This document shows positions 1 to 11,766 of a stretch of 64,000 nt of DNA, in pieces. The stretch is from Steromphala cineraria. Lineage: Eukaryota > Mollusca > Gastropoda > Trochida > Trochidae. The position numbers were made by a program, and so were the translations under genes. Positions within the stretch are counted from its first letter, which is position 1. Each line of letters opens with the position of its first letter. The stretch spans positions 19,454,171 to 19,518,170 of the forward strand of contig OU744724.1 of assembly GCA_916613615.1 (NCBI GenBank), read 5' to 3'. The notes under the pieces were generated by a model, which did no database searches, was not told the DNA's origin, and saw only the letters and a program-made list of their open reading frames with translations.

Positions 1-1256
1 ATCTGGAGCCATATCTACCATTTGTTGATTGTTGAACGATCCTCAGTCAGTCAGTGATTTTGCCATACATGAATACCATCATAAAGTAATAAATTGTAGT
101 CATTAACAATAAGAAAACTGGGTGTCATACACACCCTACAGCAGATAATCCATCAAATCTGTGAGCGTTAGTTGACAAGATAGAATAAGGATGGGTTTGG
201 GGTAATTTATCTATACTTTCTTACAACCAAACTCATGTTTTGTTTTAAAAATCAACTGCAATCTAAATAATTGCAGCCAGATAAATAAGTGCAAAAATAA
301 ATGAAAAGGTATTTTTTAAATATCTTCTTTGCAAACATTATTGATATGAATTCTACTACAGTAAATTTACCTAAATACTAAATAAGCAAACACATACAAG
401 GCAAAACAAAATTAAATTTTTGATTTATGGTACATATAAGATTACAGAAATTCAAAGAAAATATGTTATTTCTCGTCTTAGTTTGAGAGTAAAAATTTGG
501 AAAATGTTTTATTTACTGGATAATTAAATAAAATGTTTCAAAATAAGTCAAAATCATTCTGTAAATTAACTTATTAATTTTTTACCTGCCTCATTTAGTT
601 AATCTGCACTGAAGCTGAGTTATTAAAGAAGAGAAACCAGAGATGTAGATGTATGTAGAAGAAATACTGTACAAGAAGTAAAGTCTTGTGTTGACAGACT
701 GGTGAATGGGAAATGTGATCTTGGTACTTCCAGAAATGGATGACCCAGTTTCTCAATCAATCTGGGACAAACCATACGTCACGGCACTACTGTCAGAATG
801 TGATGACATTCATTGATTTTTCTATGTACACGGGAAAATGGAAGACTGCCTGAAAATGACTGCAATGAAGAGGATGGAACTCACTTTAGTAACATGTAAA
901 TTCAAATTTGCAAGCCGTTTCAAAGAAAAGCGCTTTCCATTTCTGTTGTGTTACTGAAGTTCACAGGGAAAGGTTACACATACCATTATCTCGTTTGAAT
1001 ATATGAATGTAATCATGTCAACACTTGTACCTGATAAATCAATTACTGCCAATAATACAGGATTCATGACTTAATTGTTAGCAAAGTAATGGTTCTTTAT
1101 GAAGACTTCTCAGGGAAGGATAACAAATCTTGAAGGAGGTTCATCCTTTAACTTGCAAGTATTGAACAAAATTCACATAGGGTTTGAACCCCTGACCTCT
1201 GCTTCTGGATTGGCTACTTCTTTGGCTAGTATCTAATGACATACCTTACACTTTAA
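1..1256. other. AT-rich non-coding stretch, no gene seen
   Basis: I see no convincing exon in either strand. It probably belongs to the minus-strand synaptotagmin-like gene's intron or 3' side, since that gene runs off the left edge. A box-B-like GGTTCAAACCC (minus strand, about 1180-1190) hints at an eroded tRNA-derived SINE, too weak to annotate separately. Confidence 0.4.
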
Positions 1257-1608
1257 AGGGGCAGTAGCACGTTTTTTTGATAATTTTATATTTTAAATTT
1301 TTCACTGATAATTGTAAGTAAATGCTAAATGTATTATTTTGACAGTGACAAAAATCTCATTACACAAACCAATCCTCCATTGTCAGAGGACAAAGTATGA
1401 AGATTCACATTCATTCACGGCCATTTTGTGTGAACACCTTTAATTCATTTTGTGTAAGAAAATGGAATCGCATGGTTAAACTTTATGTTGTATATTTGAA
1501 TTATTACTGCTCCATTTAGTTTAAGTACCTTGTCTTTCAATTGGAACCATTAATGTTCATTTTACTGACATCACCTTATATTCCCCCTAAAAACATGCTA
1601 CTGCCCCG
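1257..1608 (-). mobile_element. TTAA-flanked MITE, copy 1 of 3
   Basis: A 352-bp non-coding element bounded by TTAA on both sides (1253-1256 and 1609-1612), with imperfect terminal inverted repeats beginning GGGGCAGTAGCACG. The same sequence recurs at 39504-39854 and 58828-59177; this copy is in the opposite orientation to the 58.8-kb one. TTAA target duplication is the hallmark of piggyBac- and Kolobok-type transposases, so this is inferred to be a non-autonomous passenger of one of them. No transposase remnant is visible. Confidence 0.8.
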
Positions 1609-1612
1609 TTAA

Positions 1613-4256
1613 AGATAGATGCCTTGATATGGGAGTGAAATTCTACTTCATGGATATCGAATGTGCAGAAGTTGCTACACAATTAAAACAACAATATCTC
1701 ATTTTGACTCGAGTTCTTTCAAACAGCGATATCAGAAAGATTAGAGCATCAATGAAACCAGCTATTACACACACCATCTCACAATAAAAGAACCATTTCA
1801 ATTTGCCTTGCTCTACCTCCCTATGCTAACAGTTCTAAAACATTTATTTGCAATGGAATTGAATAATTGATGTATAGTTTTGTGCTTGTTGTACAAAAAG
1901 CCTTGTTGCACATTCTTTCTGTGAAAGTGCATAAAAAAGGAGTGATATTCTCTGGAGGCTGGATAAATTTAATTGCTGTGCTAAACCAACTGAATGATCA
2001 ATACAGCCCTGCTTCCCCTGTGAACACTGCACTTTCTCTCCCGCAGTGCTACATGATGCAACTCCATCATTCATTTCATTCCTCAATATCTAGCTCTGGC
2101 TTCTGATATCAAACATCGTCCACTTGCATGGACAAACCTGTTTCTTGTGTGCAATGAAGTTTGAAGCATTTGGAGCTCTTATTTACTTTTGATTTCTTTA
2201 ATTGTATCTTGAGCAGTATTTTTGGCAGTTTAATTAAAAAACTCCTTGAATGTTTTCATTGATTTTTTATGATAAAACATATCTATTGATTTTATAGTTA
2301 TTCATTTCTTAAAAATCTTATGCATTTTAATACCTTTTCCTTATTACTATGAAGAGAAAGTACTTCTTTATAATGATTTTCGATTCTAACTATGGAAAAT
2401 GAAAGAAATATCAAGATATATATATATGACATCAAAAAATATCCTCTGATTAGTTTAATTTCATTTTACAATTTATGATACTTAGCAAGAAATGCAAATC
2501 CTCACCTTTCAAAACACCTGAAATATTTTAAGCATGTGTGTGGATGTTGAATCCACAAGCAAAATTGTTTAGATATGGTCAATTACCATTTTCTCATAAA
2601 GGCATAAAGACAGAATTACAAAATTGATAACTGTATGTAATTTTTTTAAATATTCCCTTTCATATAGTAAAAAATATCCTGATATTATAAGATAATTCTG
2701 TTTTACCTATAAAATACATTTAGCCAGAATTGTATCAAACCTAACATTTATAAATGTTCTAAACTTTATCCAAAACAATTATATTTGGATATTTGATACT
2801 TTTCTGTTTATATGAAAGCAAATTGTTTTCTTACCAGACATTTGTTGAACATTATCACTTTGTTGGTATTTAGAGACAAATCCCGTAACCATAATGATAT
2901 GCAATCATGCAAATGTCACATGCTATCAGATAAGACATCGACTACCCATAAGCAAGCTTCCACCCTTACAGCTAGGGGCCTGCAAAGAGCTAGCGATTCT
3001 GGGAATCAAAGCAGCACATAATACCGGTAATGTAAAGTTGTGCATCATATCTAGTAGATATCTGACAAAAGTATGGCATTTGATGAAAGAATATACAAAC
3101 AGCTCAAATTAGCTCTGAGGCTGTTTGCGACTGAATATGAGTGAATTATATATTAAGAAGCTAAAAGGGGAAGTCGCACATATTGATAAGTGAACATAGT
3201 GACTTCACAAAAGGATAAAACTGTACACAATTGCAGGACATTTTTAAAAAATAAACTGTAGCAGTTCAATAAGGTATGTACCATGTTCCATTAAGCAATG
3301 CAAATGTATTTCCCTTCCTCAAATTATTTAAAGGAGTCCACACAAAATGACCACCACCAGTTTTGCTTAATAATTGATAATTTCATCTACGACTGGATAA
3401 TTGTTTTGAGAAATGAGATGTTTTACTGAAGATAATGCATTTGGAAAAACTAATATTAATTGGAGAAACTTTGAATAGAAATTAAAAAAATTCATTTGCT
3501 ATTGACCCTTTGGGCACAATGAGATATGTGGAGACACTGTAATGAGTTTAAATTGACAACAACAGACACATTGAAGGAAAACAATGAATGTGAGAGCCTA
3601 AACACCACAGCTTAATTCTTTTCCTAACACTGCTAAAGAGGTTGCTGTATGTATCTGTATAAAATACAGACTTAAATTGAGCACTTAATTTGGATTGGTT
3701 TACGAGAGGGTGTAGATACAGCCTGGAGGAGACTCCAAACAACCCAGCTCCAGAACATGACTACAATCTGAATCAATACATCTACAAGTATAGCACAGCA
3801 TGGCCCTCGCCTTCATTTATTATTCAATCCATTCACAGTCTTATCTTATCACAGTAAGTGATGAATATTAGGGGGGAGGGAAGGATGTGGGACTCAAAGA
3901 AGTGATTTGCAAATACAGCACAAAACCATGGAATCACCACAAAAAAAAACTTATATTTTGAAAGAAACCAAGTTCAAAGCACTAAATCTAGTTTTCAAAC
4001 AATCACTTGGGTAAATAAAATAAGCCTAACACCTGATGATACACTCACTGAAATAAAGAGCAAATGGGCTTGAGTGGTACATTAGCACAAACAAAACCAG
4101 TTACAATGACCATGGGGTTACAGAGTCATGCAGCAGCAAACTTCACCACTCGAGCTCCCAACACAAGCCACAAGCAGTTGTATGTAAGCATATACTAGTA
4201 GATGTTCAGTCCTTCAGAACCCACATACCGGAACCTCCACTCACTCACACCCTTAC
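1613..4256. other. Non-coding stretch (probable intron)
   Basis: No reliable exon seen; the short open frames here lack splice sites and coding character. Around 3330-3430 there is an eroded relative of the TTAA MITE (a similar block around CACACAAAATG and the following GGATAATTG), without recognisable ends. A short (TA)n run lies near 2418. The stretch probably lies in the intron 3' of the 4257-4526 exon. Confidence 0.35.
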
Positions 4257-4526
4257 TGGGTCACAACTGTCATGCCCCAGTGGAAGTAGGTCAGTAACAA
4301 TGATAGATCTATACAAACCATTCTCGACTGCAGAGTCACCCCCCTCACTCTTCTTGCGCCGTTTTGACTTCTTCTGTTTCTTTGTCTGTGAGTCCCCACC
4401 CAGACCAGTAGACTGACCGCTGAGCTGGGATGTGGACTTCTTCAACCCATCCTTGATGCAGTCAGTCTCGTCACAGCTACTGTCATACCCACTGCTCCTT
4501 GTTCCCTTCTCCTTACTCGGAGCCTT
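4257..4526 (-). CDS. Probable cytosolic-linker exon of the synaptotagmin-14/16-like gene
   Basis: Read on the minus strand, this is an open exon of exactly 90 codons (phase 0 to phase 0). A pyrimidine-rich acceptor ending TTTCTGTCAG precedes it and a CCA|GTAAGG donor follows. The product is hydrophilic: an SSGYDSSCDETD motif, a serine/glycine-rich stretch, then a strongly basic run KKQKKSKRRKKS. That suits the disordered linker between the membrane anchor and the C2 domains of synaptotagmin-14/16, where an acidic, serine-rich tract with a Gly-Tyr-Ser motif is found. The upstream exon (11440-11601) ends in phase 1, so direct joining does not keep frame. Either an unseen exon lies between or the true acceptor is further upstream; AG after TTTGA at about 4580 would restore phase 1. 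Membership in this gene is inferred from strand, order and composition. It could instead be an exon of another gene. Confidence 0.4.
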
Positions 4527-7500
4527 CTGACAGAAACCACAGCACAGGGCAAGCCAACTCTTCGCAGAGAAATCAAAGCCTTCAAACTTATTACCAAACA
4601 TGGACAGTTATCCGAGATACGATCAAATCTGATCTGCCAGCATCTAGGTGGATTCCATGCCTTATCCACAGACACTGCACTTTGCACACAATACACTCCA
4701 GCAGCTTACTGCTGACATAAAACACCCCTCTTACTGGGCGATCCCTACTCTCTGTGTCAGCAACTCAGTGTTGCTAGCCAAGGGTGAAGAAATCCTCCAC
4801 AGATCAATTCTCTTCCTTTCAGGGTGTTCATCAAGTAAGACCAGGAAATCTCCAATCTACTCCCAATCAAATACCAGCCTTTGTCTGTGGCATTCTGAAG
4901 GAAGTTTGCGTAGTGTGTGATGCTTAAGCAGCATCAGCTAATCAATGTATATAGCTGGGAGTGCCCCTCTTTACTGGTCGCTCATCAACTGGCTAAGCTT
5001 CGCGTCTCAAGGGAGTATCTGTGGACCCCCAACCTCTCTGTCAAAAACCAGCAGCTCCTGTACTTAAGCTCTTGCATGCTTTCCAAATGACCTGTAAATA
5101 TTTGTGGCTATTGATCTAGCAAGGGAGATAACCCACATAGGCGCTGGATGCCAGGTGATTGGTTCCAATATGATACACAGAAGCCTTTGACAGATAAATC
5201 AATGAACTCACAAATAGTAAAACATCGCAGACACTATTGGTGATATCAACGGAATATCAACGTGAGTTTCTTGTGACATGACGTCTTTGCTCACTCATCT
5301 GATATTTAGGACATCAATAACTCAAGTTTTCTTATAAAATCAGTAAGTAATAAGACAAACAGAATCTATTATAAAGAAACTATTTATTGACTTTCTTCAA
5401 ATTCAAAATCACTTCTTTCTGTACATAACATATTATTTCAATTTTGGACTCAAGAACTAATCAGATCATCATGAAAGATAAACATAAAAGCCATAAAGCT
5501 GTTTTACATTATTTTTATATTAAGATATGCAAGATAGATATTCAAGATAGAGAGAAAGCAATAAATGGCTAGTTCTTCATTATTGAATAAATATGGCATC
5601 AGTGGTACAAATAATTTAAGTCCCTAAAAGCATGGGGGCTTGGGCTTTGAAAAATCAACCAGCCTTCTTCAAATTAGTCAAACCCTGCACTGTAAATACA
5701 TTGAGCGTCTCTAAAATCATACAAGCTAGAGAGGCTTGCTAACCTCTTTTCTAACAAGCCCAATCTGAAAGAAACCGGCAATTTGCTGGCAGACGGGCAG
5801 CTACTTTGAACAATGGTTGTACACAGAAGATCTCAAATGAATGTCAATGTCATACTATGTTTATATGATAATATCACACAGGATGAAATGTCTCCAACAA
5901 TTAACATCTCTGTCTTAAGCATAGTATTAAATGGACACTCATATGATATTCTGAACTATTATGTGAGCTTATTTTTCAAGCAATCCTATTGGTCGAGAAC
6001 CAGTCACCTGACAGTCAACAGAAAATGATATTGACTTGACCCTGAGTCCTAACAAAATTGATACTGACTTGTGTTACTAAAAATAGACCCGATGACGTCG
6101 AACCGTTGTTTCATGACATCATGCAATTGTTATCATGATGCACTAACCCGTACTGTTTTTATTGACCCTAGGAAAACAATATTGACCTCGGACTTCGTCC
6201 TCGGTCAATATTGTTTTCCATGGGTCTATGAAAAAAGGTATTATATAACATTAAGTCTCACAATAAAGCAAATAATAGAAACCTACTTATAAGCATAGGA
6301 GGTTAATCTGCCACTGAGGCATTTGAAAATCAACTTCATAAAAAAATGTGAAGTTGAATCATTTTTTATGTTTACATCATAATTACATGTATATTGAAAT
6401 ATGAAGACACCAACACCAACCTCTGCAAACTTTAATCTAATAGAAGATTTAGATTAATCACAATAGCATATTATCATAAAAATATTCCCTGTAGATATTA
6501 ACAATTGCTACACCATATACAACTGATGGAACTAAAGAACACATATGTACATAGAACACCTGAAACAATTACAAGCAAGTCAGATGATATACAATCATGA
6601 AGCATGAAGCATATTACCAGTAGAACCATAATCAACCAACACCAAAGCAAAGGACGAGAAAGCAATCATCATAGTCCCGTAATAAAGACCATAAACTGCC
6701 ATGATGCATAGATCTGCCTTCGTACTGAGACATCCATTAGATCTTTAGTTCAGTTCAATATTTATAGAATCTATGATAAGGGATTCTCCCAAGACATTAC
6801 ATTGATATTCCAGAACCAGCTCCTACACAGATTCTTTATAGACCTTCTCAGGTACTTTTGCTGACTATGGTGAAAGTATTTTAACATAAATTTCAACAAA
6901 CTCCCATTTATAGAATCTATGATAGGAGATTCTCTGAAGACATCACATAGTTATTCCACAAGCAGTTCCTCCTGCACTTAATAGACCTTCTCAGGTATAA
7001 TGGCTGACTTTGGAGAAAGTATTTCAACATAAATTTCAGCAAACTCCCTTAGATTATCGTGAAAGTCATTTCTGCATTTCGAAGCTGATAGAGGCATGTA
7101 TTAAAGAATGTCTTGATCACAAGAAGTTGTCCGCAAACAGCCAATAGGAGGACGTCACCCACATATACATTTCACCTGGTTGCGTGTCACAAGCTCACTT
7201 TATTCCAAGTTTCTTCTCTGAAAGTTCACGTAATCATCATCAATTCATTTCAAAGGACTTGATAATACACAGAGGAACTTGAACTTCTTTCACATTAAAA
7301 GGAGATTAAATGTCAAATCTATTTATGTTTCTGTTGCTAAGTGAAAAGAAAATCTATATTTTCAAAATAATTTTAAAATAAAGTTATTGGATCTGTATCT
7401 CATCAGTCTTTGATGGTTTCTCATAAAAGATCAAAAACTGACATTTCAAACTAAAGGTTCATTACATGCACAAATCATTAAAAAGCTATTATAATCTGCT

Positions 7501-8680
7501 GTGCAAGACTTGCCCACTCAAAATTTGTGCATTTAAGAGATCTTAATTTATATATTTTCAAGAAATAATCATACGACCAGCACCTCGTAATTATTAACAA
7601 GGTCTCTTTAAAATCACGAAATGTTTATTACTAAAGATACCCGACACTGAGAATGCCTGGACTTGCTTCAAGCCAGCCTGGCCTTACTGGCATTTTGAAC
7701 TAAAATGCCTGCATCTTTGTTGTGAAGAGGAAATAAAATCTACTTAACTTTAGATAATTTAGATATACATGAAAATATATACAATTATTTTCACGTAATA
7801 CGTTGAAAGGAAATTATTTCTTAGTAAAAATAATTAAAAGGCATAAATGCAAAGCACTTGCCCAAAAAATTATCTTTGTCATTGATGACAATTGGCTACG
7901 TTTTGAGGCACTACTGTACTAATTGTTTCCAAAAAATGTACATACTTTAATCATAGAAAATAAAATAAAATTCTTGTATGAATTAATTAAACATTGCACA
8001 TATTATGCAGAAAGTAAGTTATTGTGAAATAAAATCGAAAAGACCCAGCACCAAGGCAAATCAGCAATTCATTTTTGTTACAAATCGTGACATCTAAGAT
8101 ATGAAATAAAAATGGTTTATTTCTCTGTCAATCTCATGTTACCAGAACAATGTATTTGGCTTAGAGAAACACAAGTTTACATTATGTTTACAACTTTCTG
8201 TATTATCATGTTTTATTGGGCTTTGTATTTTTGCAATTCTAAATTGAAATGTGTAACGATTTGTATCATATTTCTGTATTGCAATATACCAATAATATCA
8301 TGCATAATATATGCACAATCTAAAAAATACCAAGAATACTTTTATCTTTCAAAAAACAAACAAAAATCTAATCAGATCCTCTTGATAAATTGAAAAGTGA
8401 CAGATTGATTTTTTAACAATTTACCCATTAACAAGAGAAAATCAGATTTATCGTACCCAACCACCAATAGGACAAGGACAGAATGAGACCCCAGAACTTA
8501 AACCCCACTCTAGTACCAAGTTGAGACCATCTGACCCAATTAACAAAAGGTTGGGACACTAAGTAAATAGACTTAAATCTCCAAAACCTGATTTCAGAAT
8601 ATTGTTTTGAGATATATAAAACCCTCGAAAGCCAAAAAAATAGAGTCATTGGCTCTGTAGCTCATCAGGCTTTACATTTG
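4527..8680. other. Non-coding stretch (probable intron), with a few fold-backs
   Basis: No further exon of the synaptotagmin-like gene could be recognised, although splice phase suggests one may exist here or to 11.4 kb. A short duplicated phrase (TTTATAGAATCTATGATA and following about 60 bases) occurs near 6760 and 6905, about 145 bases apart, so a small tandem duplication is present. The palindrome at 6163-6226 is listed separately. Confidence 0.35.
6163..6226. repeat. Short fold-back with CTCG-type loop
   Basis: Near-perfect inverted repeat: GGAAAACAATATTGACC (6171-6187) pairs with GGTCAATATTGTTTTCC (6203-6219) across a 15-base loop, TCGGACTTCGTCCTC. Pairing extends outward with two mismatches into GACCCTA/TGGGTC. 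It belongs to the group of fold-backs with TCG/CTCG-rich loops found elsewhere in this window. Confidence 0.8.
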
Positions 8681-8689
8681 ATTTTGCTT

Positions 8690-9770
8690 TATGGTGTGGC
8701 CAATGTGGTTCCCCCCTTAGTTTGGGCCACAGGGCCACCAAAGCTACAATTTATAATCCTCACTAGTCAATGAGTCTGTACATAATATTTCAGCTTTCTA
8801 GGCCTTATGCTTCTTAAGAAGAAGATGAAAATAGGTTTGAAGATGTGGCCCCTGCAGCCCTTATTAGGGGCCACAGGGTTACCAAAGCTACAATTTATAA
8901 TCCTCACTAGCCAAGGAGTCTACAAAAAGTTTCAGCTTTCTAGGCCTTATGTTTCTTGAGAAGAAGATGAAAATAGGTTTGAAGGGTGTGGCCCCTGCGG
9001 CTCTTTAGGGGGCCACAGGGCTACCAAAGCTACAATTTATAATCCTCACTAGCCAAGGAGTCTGTACACAAAGTTTCAGCTTTCTAGGCCTTATGCTTCT
9101 GGAGAAGAAGATGAAAATAGATGTTTAGGGCGTGGCCCCTGTGACCCTTATTAGGGGCCCCAGGGCCATAAAAGCTACAATTTATAATCCTCACTAGCAA
9201 AGGAGTCTACACAAAGTTTCAGCTTTCTAGGCCTTATGCTTCTTGAGAAGAAGATGAAAATAGGTTTGAAGGGTGTGGCCCCTGCGGCTCTTATTAGGGG
9301 CCACAGGGCTACCAAAGCTACAATTTATAATCCTCACTAGCCAAGGAGTCTGTACACAAAGTTTCGGCTTTCTAGGCCTTATGCTTCTGGAGAAGAAGAT
9401 GAAAATATATTTTTAGGGCGTGGCCCCTGTGACCCTTATTAGGGGTCCCAGGGCCATAAAAGCTACAATTTATAATCCTCAATAGCCAAGGAGTCTGTAC
9501 ACAAAGTTTCAGCTTTCTAGGCCTTATGCTTCTGGAGAAGAAGATGAAAATAGATTTTTAGGGCGTGGCCCCTGTGACCCTTATTAGGGGCCGCAGGGCC
9601 AAAAAAGCTACAATTTATAATCCTCACTAGCCAAGGAGTCTGTACATTAAGTTTCAGCTTTCTAGGCCTTTTGGTTCTGGAGAAGAAATCGAAATTCCAC
9701 AAAGTTTACGGACGGACGGACGGATGGACACCATGCCATGCCATAAGCCCATCGGGCCTTACAGGCCAGA
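8690..9770 (+). mobile_element. Pearl-like (Helitron-derived) element with seven 144-bp core repeats
   Basis: Seven head-to-tail units of 142-145 bp; the phrase GCTACAATTTATAATCCTCA starts at 8743, 8887, 9029, 9174, 9317, 9462 and 9607 (with small changes). The array is followed by an (ACGG)n microsatellite at 9710-9724 and a terminal hairpin around GCCCATCGGGC. Core tandem repeats of about 150 bp plus an ACGG-type microsatellite are the known layout of the bivalve 'pearl' elements, regarded as non-autonomous Helitron/Helentron relatives. Two unit subtypes, GAAGGGTGTGGCC and TTAGGGCGTGGCC, partly alternate, suggesting duplication of a dimer. No coding capacity. Confidence 0.75.
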
Positions 9771-9940
9771 TGAGCTAAAAAAGGGGGCCCATACCAAGGC
9801 CAGAGACCTGAAAGAACTCAAGGCTGGAACCCAGAAGCAATGAACCATAGAACAAAGACCGAAAAGTAAAACTAAAGTAAACCGTAAATGCTTACCATCA
9901 AGTAGGTAGCTTTTATCTGTCTCAGATTTCTCTCCTGTAG

Positions 9941-9968
9941 CATACATACATACATACATACATACATG
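9941..9968. repeat. (CATA)n microsatellite
   Basis: Seven consecutive CATA units, followed by further ATGTATACATACAT sequence. Simple-sequence repeat with no other visible role. Confidence 0.9.
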
Positions 9969-10913
9969 AATTCATGTATACATACATTTATTGAGGGTTT
10001 ATCACAACTTGCCAGAAACATGTATTGGATACATGTATATGTCTTTTCTTGACTAAAACATGCTGAGTGAGGTAAAAAGTTTAAGTTTCCAGCTGTTAAC
10101 CAGGTACCCGTTTTCTTGCCCAAGTTAACACCAGTTTTACAACTTGTGTCTCAGACTCTCAGTGTGGGAGGGAGTTAATCCTGCAAACTCTCAGATTATT
10201 CAGCAATGAGCAGATAACATATTCATCCAATGATATCATGCAGTCTGTTATTATTGAATTACATCATTTAACTAGTATGGTGCCACCTTGAGTTGTAACG
10301 TAGTAAAACAGACACTGACAGGGATTATGAGGATTGTATATCTTGAAAAATGGTTACAGTAGAAACACTGATTTGTGTATTTATTCACTACAACATTATC
10401 GCTGCCAGGTGCATGCAGATCATAAAACATATTTACAAAAATGCATTGTAGCTTGGACAGTAAAGAGTTACTATTAATATTATAATGGTTGGAGATTTAG
10501 TGTATGCGACGACAGGGTGAAGGTTAAGAAGGTTACACTCTACAGCCGTGAATCAGCTCTCCTGCCCGGATAGAGACTTACTAGCATGCTCTTCCTACAT
10601 GCACCAGCTGTCAGAGGCTTGTCTGCCCCATCAGAGGAGAATGATTAGTCTACAACTCTACTTTTTTTCTTCCTTAGCTCTTGGTTTTGCAAGGAAAACT
10701 CGTGCACAGTAACTACATATGTAACTGTACACCACATGCTGCAATTGAGTTGGTTTTCAAATAATATCTAGATAACCCTTGGCACTGCGGTCTCTGAGTT
10801 TCCTTATAAAAAAGCACAAAAATCATCAAAAATCCACAAAGCCACATGCAAATGGCCAAAGTACTTGTGTAAAAAGAAAAATGTGTTCTTCTTGCTACAA
10901 TTACTTCAAGCCC

Positions 10914-10985
10914 GGGGATGTAGCACAATTGGTAGTGCATCAATTCACCACCAGGTCAGGGTTTGATTCCTTGCCGCATTATATA
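10914..10985 (+). repeat. tRNA-derived SINE head
   Basis: Pol III box A-like TAGCACAATTGGTAGTGC and box B-like GGTTTGATTCC lie about 35 bases apart, as in a tRNA gene. The ends do not form an acceptor stem, so this is a tRNA-derived SINE head or pseudogene rather than a working tRNA. The AT-rich sequence up to about 11155 may be its body. Confidence 0.55.
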
Positions 10986-11439
10986 ATAATATTTAAGAAG
11001 AAAGGAGTTTATTCCTTACTTTACACTCAGCTTTATTGGGATAGATCACTGCTTATTTGGCGCTGCACTGTTGCTGCTGGGTGCAAAATTTATAAAAAAT
11101 CTATTTCTAAAGTACTTTGTATCAAGGACGATAATAAGTATTTATTCTTTGTTTAGGACAAAAAAATATATATTTGGTTGAAATTTTGAATATCTTAACA
11201 TAGTTATTTCACTCATTTGGAAAACAAAATTGCTTTTCACAACCAAGAGAATTTTCAATATTGCAAAAAGTTATCTCTGAACTACAAAAAAACCCACCTT
11301 TTTTTCCATCTCTATCCATATTTTCTTATTTTGCATACCTAAAATATTTCAGCAAAACCTTAATACATTTTGCTTTAAAAAATCTGAAAATCCACTAATT
11401 CATCTTGTCTGGCCTTGTTATTTAAAAAAAAGTACTCAC

Positions 11440-11601
11440 CAAGTTTGTTGAAAGCCTTCTCCTTCTTGGGAGGTTTGTCTATGCAGGGGAAGCCTCCACA
11501 CTCAGAGAAGCAGAGAGACTTGTTGAGGTAGAGGAAGAAGATGACGAGGAGGACCAGGAAGCATCCCACAGCACCCAGGAAGGCCACCGCCTCCACCGGA
11601 A
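11440..11601 (-). CDS. SYT14/16-like: Transmembrane exon of a synaptotagmin-14/16-like protein
   Basis: A 162-nt minus-strand exon with acceptor TTTGTGTACCAG and a consensus donor G|GTGAGT, joining in phase 1 on both sides. Together with exon 1 it encodes residues 228-281. PVEAVAFLGAVGCFLVLLVI begins a single hydrophobic helix (about residues 232-254). Then come LNKSLCFSECGGFP, a cysteine-bearing juxtamembrane motif, and a lysine-rich start of the cytosolic part (DKPPKKEKAFNKL). Order and spacing (EAV-FL-AVG, helix, NK-CF, GGFP) match the N-terminal membrane anchor of synaptotagmin-14 and -16, which are Ca2+-independent C2-domain trafficking proteins. The juxtamembrane cysteines are candidate palmitoylation sites, as known for synaptotagmins. 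The C2 domains are not in the window. The acceptor region is duplicated upstream in the intron (see 11590-11766). Confidence 0.75.
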
Positions 11602-11766
11602 CTGGTACACAAACAACACAGTGGCAGTTAGATGGAACTCACAATTAAACAATATACACCAAATATACCCATAAATTAGATTTTTAATCAGCCTCCACCG
11701 GAACTGGTACACAAACAGAGTGGCAGTTAGATGGAACTCACACTTAAACTATGTACACCAAATTTT
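11590..11766 (-). repeat. Tandem duplication of the exon-2 splice acceptor
   Basis: About 75 bases beginning CCTCCACCGGAACTGGTACA are present at 11590 and again at 11692, 102 bases apart with a few changes. On the minus strand each copy carries the same acceptor (GTACCAG) and the first dozen coding bases of the transmembrane exon; only the 11590 copy continues into the exon. The second copy is a decoy acceptor inside the intron. Confidence 0.85.

Noticed and set aside
4442..4696. 84-codon minus-strand frame overlapping the linker exon
   Set aside because: Different frame from the spliced exon and without the acidic/basic linker features; treated as a shadow.
9517..10123. Overlapping minus-strand open frames across the (CATA)n region
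   Set aside because: They run through a tandem-repeat element and a microsatellite; low-complexity translation and no splice signals.
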